From assembly GCA_035573435.1 (NCBI GenBank), contig DATMZR010000043.1, positions 27,188 to 91,187 of the forward strand: a DNA stretch of 64,000 bases, given 5' to 3'. This DNA is from Solirubrobacterales bacterium. Its GTDB lineage: Bacteria > Actinomycetota > Thermoleophilia > Solirubrobacterales > 70-9. The notes beneath the pieces were generated by a model, which was given only the letters and a program-made list of their open reading frames with translations, did not search any database and was not told where the DNA came from. Position numbers and translations under genes: made by a program. Of this stretch, positions 1 through 7,939 are shown in pieces (position 1 is the stretch's first letter; each line of letters starts with the position of its first letter).

Positions 1-1767
1 CTCCGCCAGGGCGGCCTCGAGGTCCTGCCGTTGCTCCTCGAGCTCTTCGACGTGAGCGAGGGCATCGGCGTACTCCTGCTCGGCGAGCGGGTTCACCGGG
101 CCAAGCGCTTCGCGGCGGCGCGCGAGCCGCTCGAGCTTTTGCTCGAGGAGATCGCGTTCCTCGGCGCTGAGCGCCTCGCCGGCGGGCTCGATCTCGCGAC
201 CCAGGCGGGAGGCGATCCGCTCCAACTCCGTCACCGCTTCGTCGCGCCGATCGCGAAGGTGCGTCGCCCGGACCTCGGCGCCGGTCACCGAGTCGCCCAT
301 CGCGTGCAGTCTTGCCTGAAGCCCCGCCTCCTCCTCCGAGCAGGCCCGCAGCTGCGCGGTCACGTCGTCGGTGTCGTGCTGGTCGAGCATTCGGCTCTCC
401 AGCCGAGCGGCGCGCTCGCCCACCGCCGCGCGGGCCTCCGCCGTCGCCGCCAGCATCTCGTCCAGCTCCTTCATGATCCCTGCCGCCGCCCGGACGCGGC
501 TCTCCAGCGAGTCCTGGCGACGCCGGCCCAGCAGCTCCTCCAGCCGCCGGGCGCCGAGCGCGGCGCGCTCCGATGCCTCACGAATCCGCGCGACCTCGGT
601 CGCTCGCGCGTTCCCGCTGTCTGCCTCTCGAGCGCGGTCCAGGGCCTCGCCGGCCGCCGCGAGCGCGGAGGCGATCCGATGCAGTCCGGAGCCCACGGGA
701 TCCTCGCCCTCATCGGCAGCGCCCGCGGGCGCCTCCTCGGCCAGCGCGCCCAGAGCCGCCCGCATGCGCTCCAGATCCTCACCGAGCTCGCTGCGCCGCA
801 CCGACAGTGCCTCAGCGCGGACGCTGAGGCGCTCGTGGGCAGCTCGCAGGGCCGTCAACCGGCCCCATACTTCGGTCCGCTCGCGATCGCGCCGGGCAAG
901 GCGCTCCTCGATCTCGGTTCGGCGCCGGTTCACCTTCGACTGTTCGTCCTCGATGCGCCGCCGGGTCTCACGGGCCTCGGCGGCTTCGCGCTCGGCGTCG
1001 CCGAGCTCGCTCGAGTGCGCTCGGAGCTCCTCCGCGACCAGCCTGCCGCGCAACTCAGCAGACTCGCGTTCCAAGCGGGCGTGGATGTCCGCCGCCTGGG
1101 CCTGGCGTTTGAGAGGCCGCAGCCGGCTGCGAGCCTCGCGCTCGACGTCGAGCGCCCGGTCGAGGTTCTCCTGCGTGCGCTCGAGCTTGAGCTGTGCCCG
1201 CCGGCGGCGCTTGCGGTGCTTCCCGAGCCCGGCCGCCTCCTCGACCAGAAGGCGCCGGTCGCGCGGCTTCGAATGGACTATCTCCTCCACCCGCCCCTGA
1301 CTGATCACCGAGTGCATCTCGCGGCCGAGGTTCGCATCGGCAAGCACCTCGATCACATCGACGAGCCGGCAGCGGGCCCCGTTCAGCCGGTACTCGCCCT
1401 CCCCGCTTCGCTCCATCCGCCGCCTGATCGAGATCTCCGAGAAGTCGCTGCCAGCCGCAGACCCGGCCGCCTCCGGAGTCGCAGAGGAGGAGGCGGTCGG
1501 CTTTGATGAGTTCTCCAGCACCACCTCGACCTCGGCGTAGCGCCGCGGCGACTGCTGTTCGCCGCCCGCGAAGATCATGTCCTGCATCGTCTGGCCGCGG
1601 ACCGCGAGCGGGCTCTGCTCTCCGAGCGCCCAGAGCACGGCGTCGGTGATGTTCGACTTGCCGCAGCCGTTCGGTCCGACGATCACACTGACACCCGGCG
1701 AGAACTCAAGCCTGGTGCGTTCCGCAAAGGACTTGAAGCCCTTGATCGTGATCGAGCTCAGATGCAT
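1..1767 (-). CDS. smc: Chromosome segregation ATPase SMC (N-terminal half, runs off the window)
   Basis: SMC forms the condensin-type ring with ScpA and ScpB (encoded here near 40.7-41.9 kb) that compacts and segregates the chromosome. The ATG at 1767 opens a frame with no stop down to base 1, giving 589 codons of a protein usually near 1,150-1,200 residues, so the C-terminal half lies outside. The N-terminal ATPase head is clear: it begins MHLSSITIKGFKSF and has the Walker A motif GPNGCGKSN at about residues 31-39. A long charged coiled coil follows from about residue 170, with the conserved stretch ENLDRALDVE then RPLKRQAQAA near residues 197-220. It lies 77 bases downstream of rnc, the usual actinobacterial order. 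A long open frame on the opposite strand over this gene is only a GC-rich shadow. Confidence 0.97.
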   Translation of the reverse strand, partial: MHLSSITIKGFKSFAERTRLEFSPGVSVIVGPNGCGKSNITDAVLWALGEQSPLAVRGQTMQDMIFAGGEQQSPRRYAEVEVVLENSSKPTASSSATPEAAGSAAGSDFSEISIRRRMERSGEGEYRLNGARCRLVDVIEVLADANLGREMHSVISQGRVEEIVHSKPRDRRLLVEEAAGLGKHRKRRRRAQLKLERTQENLDRALDVEREARSRLRPLKRQAQAADIHARLERESAELRGRLVAEELRAHSSELGDAEREAAEARETRRRIEDEQSKVNRRRTEIEERLARRDRERTEVWGRLTALRAAHERLSVRAEALSVRRSELGEDLERMRAALGALAEEAPAGAADEGEDPVGSGLHRIASALAAAGEALDRAREADSGNARATEVARIREASERAALGARRLEELLGRRRQDSLESRVRAAAGIMKELDEMLAATAEARAAVGERAARLESRMLDQHDTDDVTAQLRACSEEEAGLQARLHAMGDSVTGAEVRATHLRDRRDEAVTELERIASRLGREIEPAGEALSAEERDLLEQKLERLARRREALGPVNPLAEQEYADALAHVEELEEQRQDLEAALAE

Positions 1768-1844
1768 GGAATCGGCTGCGGAGCCCTGGGTAGGCTCGCT
1801 GTCGGATCGGACGGTTTTCTGTTTCGTCGCTGCGGGCCGCCTTC

Positions 1845-2570
1845 CTACTGCCCCTGGCGCTCCAGCGCTTCGGCGGCGGCGGCCTGCTCGGCGGCCTTCT
1901 TGCTGCGGCCCTCTCCCCTTCCGAGCACCTCATCCCCGCGGAGCGCGACCACCTCGAAGCGACGATCGTGAGGAGGGCCCGCCTCTTGGACGACCTCGTA
2001 GGTTACGCGGGTGCCTTCCCTGGCGAGCCGTTCCTGAAGCGCGGACTTGAAGTCGAGCAGGGTCTCCGACGCCAGCTCGATCTGTGGGGTGAAGGCCCCG
2101 ACCGTGGCCTCGGCGGTTACCTCGAAGCCATGGTGCAGGTAGCAGGCGCCGATCACCGCCTCGCAGACCGAGGCCAGCGCCCGCTCCGACGCCACGAGCG
2201 CCTCTGAGTCGATCCCGCCCTCGCGTTCCGGCGGCGCCGCCTCGCGCAGCCGCGCGGGCAGGCCGAGCGTCCTGGCCACCTCGCTGCAGGCTCGCCCGGA
2301 GACCGCCTGCCCGTGAACCTTGGTCAACCTGCCGATGTCCGCGCGCCCGAAGCGCTGGTACAGGTGCTCGGCCACAGCCAGTCCCAGCACGGCGTCCCCG
2401 ATGAACGCCAGCCGGCCGTAGGAGTCCGTCCGGTGGTCAACCCACGAGGAGTGTGTGACCGCCCTGCGCCGCAGGTCGTCGGGGAGCGCGTCGATCAGCT
2501 CCGCCAGGCGTTCTGAGCCGACTTCGCGTCGCGGGCCCGTCCGGCGAAGCCTGCGAATCCCCAGGGGCAC
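1845..2570 (-). CDS. rnc: Ribonuclease III with a degenerate catalytic site
   Basis: RNase III cuts double-stranded RNA during rRNA and mRNA processing. I place the start at the GTG at 2570, just after the acpP stop, giving 241 residues, close to the usual 225-245. The nuclease domain covers about residues 20-150 and a double-stranded RNA-binding domain covers 170-238, with the typical GRSKKAAEQAAAAEAL end. The signature normally reading ERLEFLGD reads GRLAFIGD at residues 52-59, so two acidic residues are Gly52 and Ala55 and only Asp59 remains. In the second motif (ASVCEAVIGA) the usual Asp is Ser134 while Glu137 is kept. The fold is intact but activity may be altered. Gene order acpP-rnc-smc is the normal housekeeping arrangement. 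Confidence 0.9.
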   Translation of the reverse strand: MPLGIRRLRRTGPRREVGSERLAELIDALPDDLRRRAVTHSSWVDHRTDSYGRLAFIGDAVLGLAVAEHLYQRFGRADIGRLTKVHGQAVSGRACSEVARTLGLPARLREAAPPEREGGIDSEALVASERALASVCEAVIGACYLHHGFEVTAEATVGAFTPQIELASETLLDFKSALQERLAREGTRVTYEVVQEAGPPHDRRFEVVALRGDEVLGRGEGRSKKAAEQAAAAEALERQGQ

Positions 2571-2581
2571 GAGCGCCTTCG

Positions 2582-2848
2582 CTAGTCGTCGGCGCCGAGC
2601 CGCTGGGTGACGAAGTCCACGGCCTGGCCGACGGTCTCGATCTTGGCCGCCTCCTCCTCGGAGACGCTCACCCCATAGGTGTCCTCGAGCTCCATCACCA
2701 ACTCGTAGAGGTCGAGCGAGTCGGCGTCGAGGTCCTCGCGAAAGCGCGTGGTCTCGTCGATCCGCTCCAGCGGGACCTCCAGCTCGATCGACAGGTGCTC
2801 GCGGACCTTGGCCACGACACCATCCCGGTTCAGCCCGTCGTCGCTCAT
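2582..2848 (-). CDS. acpP: Acyl carrier protein
   Basis: This small acidic 88-residue protein carries acyl chains on a phosphopantetheine arm during type II fatty acid synthesis. The attachment motif DADSLDL is present, with the modified serine at residue 44, and the length and four-helix pattern are standard. Its ATG overlaps the plsX stop by 4 bases (ATGA), so the two are probably translationally coupled. The position between plsX and rnc is the canonical one. Confidence 0.96.
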   Translation of the reverse strand: MSDDGLNRDGVVAKVREHLSIELEVPLERIDETTRFREDLDADSLDLYELVMELEDTYGVSVSEEEAAKIETVGQAVDFVTQRLGADD

Positions 2849-3861
2849 GCCTCTTTCCTATCACGCCGGGTCATCCCCGCCTGGTCCAGGAGGCCGGCGG
2901 TTCGCTCGACAGCGCCCTGGTTGGACGTGCGTGCCGCGAGCCGCACCGCATTCGCGATGCCGTCGGGCCCGGAGCTCCCGTGGCCGACCACCGCAACGCC
3001 CCGGAGGCCGAGCAGGACCGCGCCGCCCGTCGTGTCCGGATCGAGCCGGCGGCGCAGGCCGGCGAGCGAGGGACGAAGCAGAAAACCGCCCGCCGCGGCC
3101 ACGGGGCCGGAGCGCGCCGCAGCGCGCACCGCATCCGCAACGGCCTTCGCCGTTCCCTCGATCGTCTTCAGGACGACGTTGCCGGTGAACCCGTCGGTGA
3201 CGATCACGTCGGCCACCCCGGCGAGCAGCTCCCGGCCCTCGAGGTTGCCCCTGAAGTCGAGGCTTGTGGCGCTGGCCAGCCTCGCGTTTGCCTCGACCAC
3301 CTCGGGCGATCCCTTGTTGGCCTCCTCGCCCACGGAGAGCAGCGCCACGCGAGGCCCCGCAACCCCGAGCACGGCCTCACTGAAGGCAGCCCCCAGATAG
3401 GCGAACTGCACCAGGTCATGCGCCCTGGCGTCGGCGTTCGCCCCCACGTCGAGCACCAGCGTGGGCGGCCCAGGCCGGCCCGGGACGAGGAGCTGCACAG
3501 CGAGCGCGGGGCGGCGGACGCCGTGGAGACGCCGCAGTGCGAACAGGGCGGCTGTCATCGCCGCCCCGGTGGAGCCGGCGCTCGCCATTGCCTGGGAGCG
3601 TCCCTCGGCCACATCTCGAGCGGCAAGGACGACCGACGCCCCCGGCCTGGACCGAACCGCGGCCACGGGCTCCTCGTCGTTGGTTATCTCCTCGAGGGCG
3701 GGCACCAGCTCCGCGCCGGCGATCTGCTCGACCGGGGCCAGTGCAGAGGGATCGCCGAACACTCGCAGCCGGATCCCATCCGCCGCGGCGGCTCGCACGC
3801 CGGCAACGATTGCCTCGGGCCCTCGCTCGGCGCCGCGACCGTCGAGGGCGACCGTCGGCAC
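2845..3861 (-). CDS. plsX: Phosphate acyltransferase PlsX
   Basis: PlsX converts acyl-ACP and phosphate to acyl phosphate, the acyl donor for the first step of membrane phospholipid synthesis. The 338-residue product starts MPTVALDGRGAERGPEAIV and shows the family motifs SAGSTGAAM, LDVGANAD, LLSVGEEANKGS and VTDGFTGNVVLK in order. The length is normal. It lies 4 bases downstream of rpmF and overlaps acpP by 4 bases, so rpmF-plsX-acpP-rnc is likely one transcript linking lipid synthesis to translation genes. The first residues are MPTVALDG rather than the common MKIAVDAMGGD, a modest divergence. Confidence 0.96.
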   Translation of the reverse strand: MPTVALDGRGAERGPEAIVAGVRAAAADGIRLRVFGDPSALAPVEQIAGAELVPALEEITNDEEPVAAVRSRPGASVVLAARDVAEGRSQAMASAGSTGAAMTAALFALRRLHGVRRPALAVQLLVPGRPGPPTLVLDVGANADARAHDLVQFAYLGAAFSEAVLGVAGPRVALLSVGEEANKGSPEVVEANARLASATSLDFRGNLEGRELLAGVADVIVTDGFTGNVVLKTIEGTAKAVADAVRAAARSGPVAAAGGFLLRPSLAGLRRRLDPDTTGGAVLLGLRGVAVVGHGSSGPDGIANAVRLAARTSNQGAVERTAGLLDQAGMTRRDRKEA

Positions 3862-3865
3862 CGAG

Positions 3866-4084
3866 TTACTCCTCGGCCTCCGTGGTCTGAGTGGGGGCCG
3901 CCTCGGCGATCTCGTGTTCGATCACCTCGCGTCCAGCGTACGTCCCGCATACCGGGCAGACTCGATGCGGCAGGCGGGGGCTATGGCAGCGAGGGCACTC
4001 GTTCAGCCGCGGCGCGCTGACCGAGTGGGTCGCGCGGCGCTTGTCCCGGCGCGTACGGGAGGTCCGTTTCTTCGGGACGGCCAT
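3866..4084 (-). CDS. rpmF: 50S ribosomal protein L32
   Basis: L32 is a small structural protein of the large ribosomal subunit. The 72-residue product begins MAVPKKRTSRTRRDKRR, the universal L32 start, and contains a four-cysteine zinc ribbon, CPRC and CPVC (residues about 31-48), so it is the zinc-binding form. The C-terminal tail is acidic (EAAPTQTTEAEE) and longer than in many homologues. No Shine-Dalgarno sequence is visible before the ATG. Instead a 16-base block identical to one before rpmB lies 5 bases upstream. DUF177, normally directly upstream, is displaced here by the R2-like oxidase gene on the other strand. Confidence 0.96.
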   Translation of the reverse strand: MAVPKKRTSRTRRDKRRATHSVSAPRLNECPRCHSPRLPHRVCPVCGTYAGREVIEHEIAEAAPTQTTEAEE

Positions 4085-4089
4085 GCGAA

Positions 4090-4105
4090 GCGGGGATGGT
4101 AGCGG
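4090..4105 (-). promoter_or_regulatory. Putative leaderless promoter of rpmF
   Basis: On the minus strand the block reads CCGCTACCATCCCCGC and contains a TACCAT -10 hexamer (4101 to 4096). It ends 11 bases before the rpmF ATG, so transcription would start within a few bases of the start codon. The same 16 bases occur at 18609-18624 before rpmB, which argues against chance. No clear -35 box is seen. The promoter role is an inference. Confidence 0.5.
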
Positions 4106-4193
4106 CCGCCCGGCTCGTCGTAGGCTAGCCTCCCCTACGCCCCTCAAAGGGCGCAGAAGGCACAGCCCAGCCGACCAACCGGAAGGAGCAGCG

Positions 4194-5111
4194 ATGGCCT
4201 CGACCCTCCTCGACCTCACGCAGCAAGGAGACGTTGCCACGATCTCGGACGAGTCGAAGCTCGACAAGATCAAGCTGCTCACCCCCCAGCAGCTCTACGA
4301 GCTCTGGGAGCGCCAGCAGTGGCTCTCGCAGCAGATCGACTTCGCCCAGGACAAGGACGACTGGGCCGGGCTCACCGACGAGGAGCGGGAGTGGTTCGTC
4401 TGGGGAATGTCGGCGTTCTTCCTCGGGGAGGAGCGGGTGACGACCCAGTTCTCTGGGCTCGTGATGGCCTACGAGGACGAGCAGGAGGAGGCTTTTCTGA
4501 CCACCCAGCAGGTCGACGAGGCGCGGCACATGCAGTTCTTCGACCGCTTCTACCGCGAGGTCGTGGGCATGGCCGATGTCGGCATCAGGGAACGTCTGGC
4601 GACGGTGCGTGAGAACGTCAACGACGACTTCGTGCAGCTGTTCGACGGGGCTTTGGTCGACGCGGAGAGGCGATTGATCGCGGACCCGGCCAACGTCGAG
4701 GCAAAGGTCGACTTCATCACCGCCTACCACATGGTGATCGAGGGCACGCTGGCGCTCACCGGCCAGTGGACGATCACCGACTACTGGGAGAAGACCGGCA
4801 AGATGCAGGGCTTTCTGGAGGGCTTCAAGAACGTCGCCCGCGACGAGCATCGCCACGTGGCCTATGGCACCTGGTACCTGAAGCGGGCCTGCGCGGGGAA
4901 CGAGGCGCTCGCAAACCGCGTGCGCGCCACGCTCTCCGAGCTCCTTCCGATCGCTAGCGGGGTGCTGGTGCCGCCCGGGCAGGACCCGAACGACTGGGAG
5001 CTCCTTGGCTACACCTCAGAGCAGGTGAATCAGTTCGCCTACACCGCCCTGGCCCGGCGCCTCAAGGTGATCGGGGTGTCGCTGGTCGCGCCGGAACCCG
5101 CGCCCGCCTAG
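4194..5111 (+). CDS. R2-like ligand-binding oxidase (R2lox)
   Basis: The 305-residue product belongs to the ribonucleotide reductase R2-like superfamily but matches the R2lox branch, in which a Mn/Fe site sits beside a fatty-acid-like ligand and a Tyr-Val crosslink. All residues expected from the mycobacterial protein are spaced correctly: Glu79 and Val82 (EERV), Glu109 and His112 (DEARH), Tyr178 and Glu183 (YHMVIE), and Glu218 and His221 (DEHRH). The valine replaces the radical-site residue expected in a true reductase subunit. The start at 4194 has a strong GGAAGGAG ribosome site. The gene is single and divergent from rpmF, interrupting the usual DUF177-rpmF pair. No R1 partner is in the window. 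The physiological substrate of the family is unknown. Confidence 0.9.
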   Translation: MASTLLDLTQQGDVATISDESKLDKIKLLTPQQLYELWERQQWLSQQIDFAQDKDDWAGLTDEEREWFVWGMSAFFLGEERVTTQFSGLVMAYEDEQEEAFLTTQQVDEARHMQFFDRFYREVVGMADVGIRERLATVRENVNDDFVQLFDGALVDAERRLIADPANVEAKVDFITAYHMVIEGTLALTGQWTITDYWEKTGKMQGFLEGFKNVARDEHRHVAYGTWYLKRACAGNEALANRVRATLSELLPIASGVLVPPGQDPNDWELLGYTSEQVNQFAYTALARRLKVIGVSLVAPEPAPA

Positions 5112-5184
5112 GTATCAATCGGCGACTCCTCGCTCGACACCATCCCCATAACTCCGCTGGGATGCTCCGCTGCGCGTCCGCTCC

Positions 5185-5251
5185 CGGCGGGCTAGGGCGC
5201 CAGCCTGACCCGGCAGGCCCAACCGCATCTAGCGACTTCGTCGCTAGCCCG
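5185..5251. repeat. Palindromic repeat, copy A (between convergent genes)
   Basis: This stretch has two parts: GCCTGACCCGGCAGGC (5-bp stem) near 5203-5218, and CTAGCGACTTCGTCGCTAG at 5229-5247, a perfect 8-bp stem with a 3-base loop. It lies between the convergent R2lox and DUF177 genes and supplies the DUF177 stop codon (TAG at 5246-5244). The 20-mer at 5232-5251 is identical to one inside der at 33234-33253. It may also act as a bidirectional terminator, although no T-run follows. Confidence 0.75.
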
Positions 5252-5765
5252 AACCGAGCTGGCGGAGTTTTTCCCAGCGGGGGTCGGGGGCCGGATCGTG
5301 GCGATGCTCGTCCGGATCGGCGTCGTTGAGCGAAGCGCCGCACACCGGGCACAGACCCTTGCAGTCGGGCCGGCACACGGGCTGAAGCGGTAGCGCCAGG
5401 GCCAGCGCGTCGTGCGCCCATGAGGCGAGGTCGAGCTGATCGTCCTCGATGTAGGGGCTGCGCAGCTCCTCGTCCTGGGTCCCCTGTTGCCCGACCTCGC
5501 GGGCATCGACGTCCACGGTCACGTCGGCGTCCTCCAGACAGCGCATGCACGGTCCCGAGACGTGGGCGGTGAACCGCATCCGGACCGCGTAGCCGGCGGC
5601 CGTCCGCGACAGGTCGAGGCGGGCGTCCACGGAGTCGCCCGCCGCGGCGTAAGCCTGGCCGCCTAGCTCGAGCCGCCCAGGGTCGGTCACCAGGTCAAGC
5701 CGACGTCCTTCGCCGGACCGCAGCGCGAAACGAGCCAGGTCGATGCTGTGATATGCCGCTGCCAT
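5244..5765 (-). CDS. DUF177/YceD family protein
   Basis: DUF177 (YceD) proteins are small cytoplasmic proteins almost always encoded beside rpmF and linked to 23S rRNA accumulation or ribosome assembly. The chosen ATG at 5765 gives 173 residues. The product has the conserved CMRC pair in the middle (about residue 76) and a C-terminal zinc-like cluster with CRPDCKGLCPVCG, followed by an acidic DADPDEH segment. The stop codon lies inside palindromic repeat copy A. Its partner rpmF sits 1.2 kb away because the R2lox gene has been inserted between them on the opposite strand. It is divergent from, and only 18 bases from, the methyltransferase gene. Confidence 0.88.
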   Translation of the reverse strand: MAAAYHSIDLARFALRSGEGRRLDLVTDPGRLELGGQAYAAAGDSVDARLDLSRTAAGYAVRMRFTAHVSGPCMRCLEDADVTVDVDAREVGQQGTQDEELRSPYIEDDQLDLASWAHDALALALPLQPVCRPDCKGLCPVCGASLNDADPDEHRHDPAPDPRWEKLRQLGSG

Positions 5766-5783
5766 CCCCGAATCGAGCTTAGC

Positions 5784-6341
5784 GTGAGCGCCCAATTCCA
5801 CCTGGATCCCGAGACCTACCTCGACGAGATCCGAGCCGAGGTGCCGCGCTACGACGAGCTCCAGGAGCGGACCATCGAGGCGATCCCCTTCCCGCCCCGC
5901 AGGGTGCTCGAGCTCGGGGTGGGCACTGGGGAAACCGCCCGCCGGCTCAAGGCGCGATTTCCCGATGCGGAGCTGACCGGGTTGGACTCCCAGCCGGAGA
6001 TGGTTTTCAAGGCGCGCGAGCTGGGGATCGAGGTGCGCCTGGCTCGGATGGAGGACCCGCTGCCCGACGGACCGTGGGACCTGGTGCTCTCCGTGCTCTC
6101 TGTCCACCACCTCACCGACGAGCAGAAGCGGGACCTGTTTCGCCGGGTGCGCGAGCAGTCCAGGGCGATCGTCATCGGAGACGTGGTCATTGCCGAGCCA
6201 CAGGTGACGCCTCTGGAGGAGGGCGTCGACCTGCCCTCGCGCGCCGAGGACCTGGCCGAGTGGTGCAGCGGCGAGATCGTCTGGAAGGGCGACGACCTGG
6301 CCGTGGTCCGCGCCGTCTACCAGCAAAAGAGCCCGCACTGA
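5784..6341 (+). CDS. Class I SAM-dependent methyltransferase
   Basis: The product is a Rossmann-fold methyltransferase of about 185 residues. Motif I is VLELGVGTGETA, with the acidic residue that binds the SAM ribose in TGLDSQPEM. A later LVLSVLSVHHL stretch matches motif IV of small-molecule methyltransferases. I prefer the GTG at 5784 because an ATG at 5748 would overlap the divergent DUF177 start. The longer form (197 residues) cannot be excluded. The substrate cannot be told from sequence. It ends inside the loop of a terminator hairpin, so it is probably a single-gene unit. Confidence 0.82.
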   Translation: MSAQFHLDPETYLDEIRAEVPRYDELQERTIEAIPFPPRRVLELGVGTGETARRLKARFPDAELTGLDSQPEMVFKARELGIEVRLARMEDPLPDGPWDLVLSVLSVHHLTDEQKRDLFRRVREQSRAIVIGDVVIAEPQVTPLEEGVDLPSRAEDLAEWCSGEIVWKGDDLAVVRAVYQQKSPH

Positions 6342-6353
6342 AGCGGGCCCTTT
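6326..6353. terminator. Rho-independent terminator after the methyltransferase
   Basis: GCCCGC (6331-6336) pairs with GCGGGC (6343-6348) around a six-base loop, with A-rich sequence before and a short TTT after. The flanking AAA and TTT extend the stem after one mismatch. The methyltransferase stop codon lies in the loop. The symmetry would allow function on either strand. Confidence 0.7.
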
Positions 6354-6412
6354 AGAAGCCGCCTCGACCATGGCGGCACTCGCCTGTTGGGTACAGCGTA
6401 GCGCCCGCTACA

Positions 6413-6418
6413 TACGAT
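6413..6418 (+). promoter_or_regulatory. Candidate -10 box for the crotonase-SDR unit
   Basis: TACGAT at 6413-6418 fits the TANNNT pattern of actinobacterial -10 elements. It lies 31 bases before the ATG at 6450, which has a good GAGGAGGAG ribosome site. The block is just downstream of the terminator at 6326-6353. No good -35 box is visible at standard spacing, so confidence is low. Confidence 0.35.
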
Positions 6419-6449
6419 CCGCCCGCCCGCTACCGAGGAGGAGACGCTC

Positions 6450-7256
6450 ATGTCGAAGCTGCTCTACACCAAGCGCGACCGGATCGCCTACCTGACCATC
6501 AACCGGCCGGAGGCCCGAAACGCGATCGACCCCGACGTCCACCGGCTGATGGTCGAGGCGTGGGCCGACTTCCGGGACGACGACTCGGTGGACGTCGCGA
6601 TTCTCACCGGAGAGGGCGATGCCTTCTGCGCGGGCGCGGACCTGAAGACGTACATCCCGCCGATCATCAGCGGAGCGAGCCCCGGCAGGCTTCGCGAGAT
6701 CGTTGAGCTGGGGCTGAACGGCTTCACCCGCGGCATGCATCGGATTCCAAAGCCGATCATCGGGGCGATCAACGGCTGGGCGCTGGCCGGAGGCCTGGAG
6801 ACCGCGATGGCCTGCGACATCCGAATCGCCTCCGACCGGGCGATGTTCGGATCCTTCGAGGCGCGGCGTGGCTTTCACCATGGCGACGGCGGCCTGGTGA
6901 GATTGGTTAACACCTGCGGTGTCGGCGTCGCCATGCAGATGCTGCTCACCGCCGAGCCGATCGATGCCCGGCGGGCCCTCGAGTGCAACATGGTGGCCAA
7001 CGTGGTCCCGCATGAGGACCTGATGGACGAGGCCGAGCTGACCGCAAGGCAGATCCTGCGCAACTCGCAGGCGGCGGTTCGCTCCGCGAAGCAGACGATC
7101 CTCGACGTCATCGGCCAGCCACTCGACTTCCAGCTCCGCACCGAAGCCTGGAACGCCTACACCTGCGCCGACCCCGAGGAAACGAAGGCCCTCTTGGAGC
7201 GCTTCTACGAGAAGACCGACGCGGGGCGCGCCGGAACGCACGGGACCGAGCTGTGA
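6450..7256 (+). CDS. Enoyl-CoA hydratase/isomerase family protein
   Basis: This is a 268-residue crotonase-fold protein, probably acting on a CoA thioester by hydration, isomerisation or a related step. The oxyanion-hole segments are visible: DAFCAGADLKTY (about residues 54-65) and NGWALAGGLETAMACDIRIAS (about 110-130), followed by FGSFEARRGFHHGDGG. The glutamate in FEARRG matches one catalytic acid position. The second segment reads HGDGGLVRL rather than the common PGAGGTQRL, so it may not be a standard hydratase. Its stop overlaps the GTG of the following SDR gene, so the two are translationally coupled and probably act in one acyl-CoA pathway. Confidence 0.88.
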   Translation: MSKLLYTKRDRIAYLTINRPEARNAIDPDVHRLMVEAWADFRDDDSVDVAILTGEGDAFCAGADLKTYIPPIISGASPGRLREIVELGLNGFTRGMHRIPKPIIGAINGWALAGGLETAMACDIRIASDRAMFGSFEARRGFHHGDGGLVRLVNTCGVGVAMQMLLTAEPIDARRALECNMVANVVPHEDLMDEAELTARQILRNSQAAVRSAKQTILDVIGQPLDFQLRTEAWNAYTCADPEETKALLERFYEKTDAGRAGTHGTEL

Positions 7257-7939
7257 GACGCGCCGTGGTGACGGGCGCAGCCCGCGGAATCGGGGCGGCA
7301 ATCACCGCGTTGTTGCGCTCCGGCGCGATCGAGGTGGTCACCATGGATCGTGAGGAGGGCTGCGACCACACGCTCGATTTGGCCGTCGACCCCATACCCG
7401 AGCTCGGCCAGGTCGACATGTGCGTATCCAACGCCGCGATCACCGACACCGTGGCGCCCGCCCACCGGATGACGCCGGAGCAGTGGGCGCGGGACATCGA
7501 GGTCAACCTGACCGGCGCCTTTCGGGTCGTCCAGGCCTGCCTGCCGGGAATGCGCGAACGGAACTGGGGAAGGATCGTGGTGATCTCGAGCGGCGCTGCC
7601 CGCTCGGGGCTCCCCGGTCAGGTGGCGTACTCCGCCTCGAAGGCCGGGCTGATCGGGATGATGAAGACGGTCGCCGCCGAGAACGTGCGCCGGGGAATCA
7701 CCGCGAACGCGGTCCTTCCGGGCATGGTCGGAACCGAGAAGGTGAGGGCGATGCCCGCCGAGATCCTCCAGCGCCTGATCGAGACCCTGCCCGCACAGCG
7801 CCTGGCCGAACCGGCAGAGGTCGCCGCCCTGGTGGCCTTCCTCGTCTCGGAGGAAGCCGGCTACATAACCGGCGAGGCGATCGCAATCGACGGCGGCGCA
7901 TCGCTCAACACCCTCTCGCTGACCCGGGAGCAGCGCTAG
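7253..7939 (+). CDS. Short-chain dehydrogenase/reductase
   Basis: This 228-residue classical SDR has the nucleotide motif TGAARGIG at residues 8-15, the SNAAI motif, a catalytic serine in ISSGAA, the YSASK active site and the family C-terminal TGEAIAIDGG. It likely oxidises or reduces an alcohol/ketone with NAD(P). The GTG start at 7253 overlaps the stop of the crotonase gene. Such pairs often carry out the hydration and dehydrogenation steps of a beta-oxidation-like sequence, but the substrate is unknown. Its TAG stop shares the CTAG at 7936-7939 with the stop of the convergent downstream gene. Confidence 0.9.
   Translation: MRRAVVTGAARGIGAAITALLRSGAIEVVTMDREEGCDHTLDLAVDPIPELGQVDMCVSNAAITDTVAPAHRMTPEQWARDIEVNLTGAFRVVQACLPGMRERNWGRIVVISSGAARSGLPGQVAYSASKAGLIGMMKTVAAENVRRGITANAVLPGMVGTEKVRAMPAEILQRLIETLPAQRLAEPAEVAALVAFLVSEEAGYITGEAIAIDGGASLNTLSLTREQR

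Noticed and set aside
31..1506. A 491-residue open frame on the plus strand opposite smc
   Set aside because: It is a shadow in the antisense frame of the smc coiled coil. The smc frame has Walker A and conserved coiled-coil motifs; the antisense product is low-complexity Arg/Leu-rich with no recognisable domain.
4194..5111. Ribonucleotide reductase beta subunit
   Set aside because: The radical-site residue is replaced by Val82 and the Tyr178/Glu183 spacing matches R2lox. No alpha subunit is nearby.
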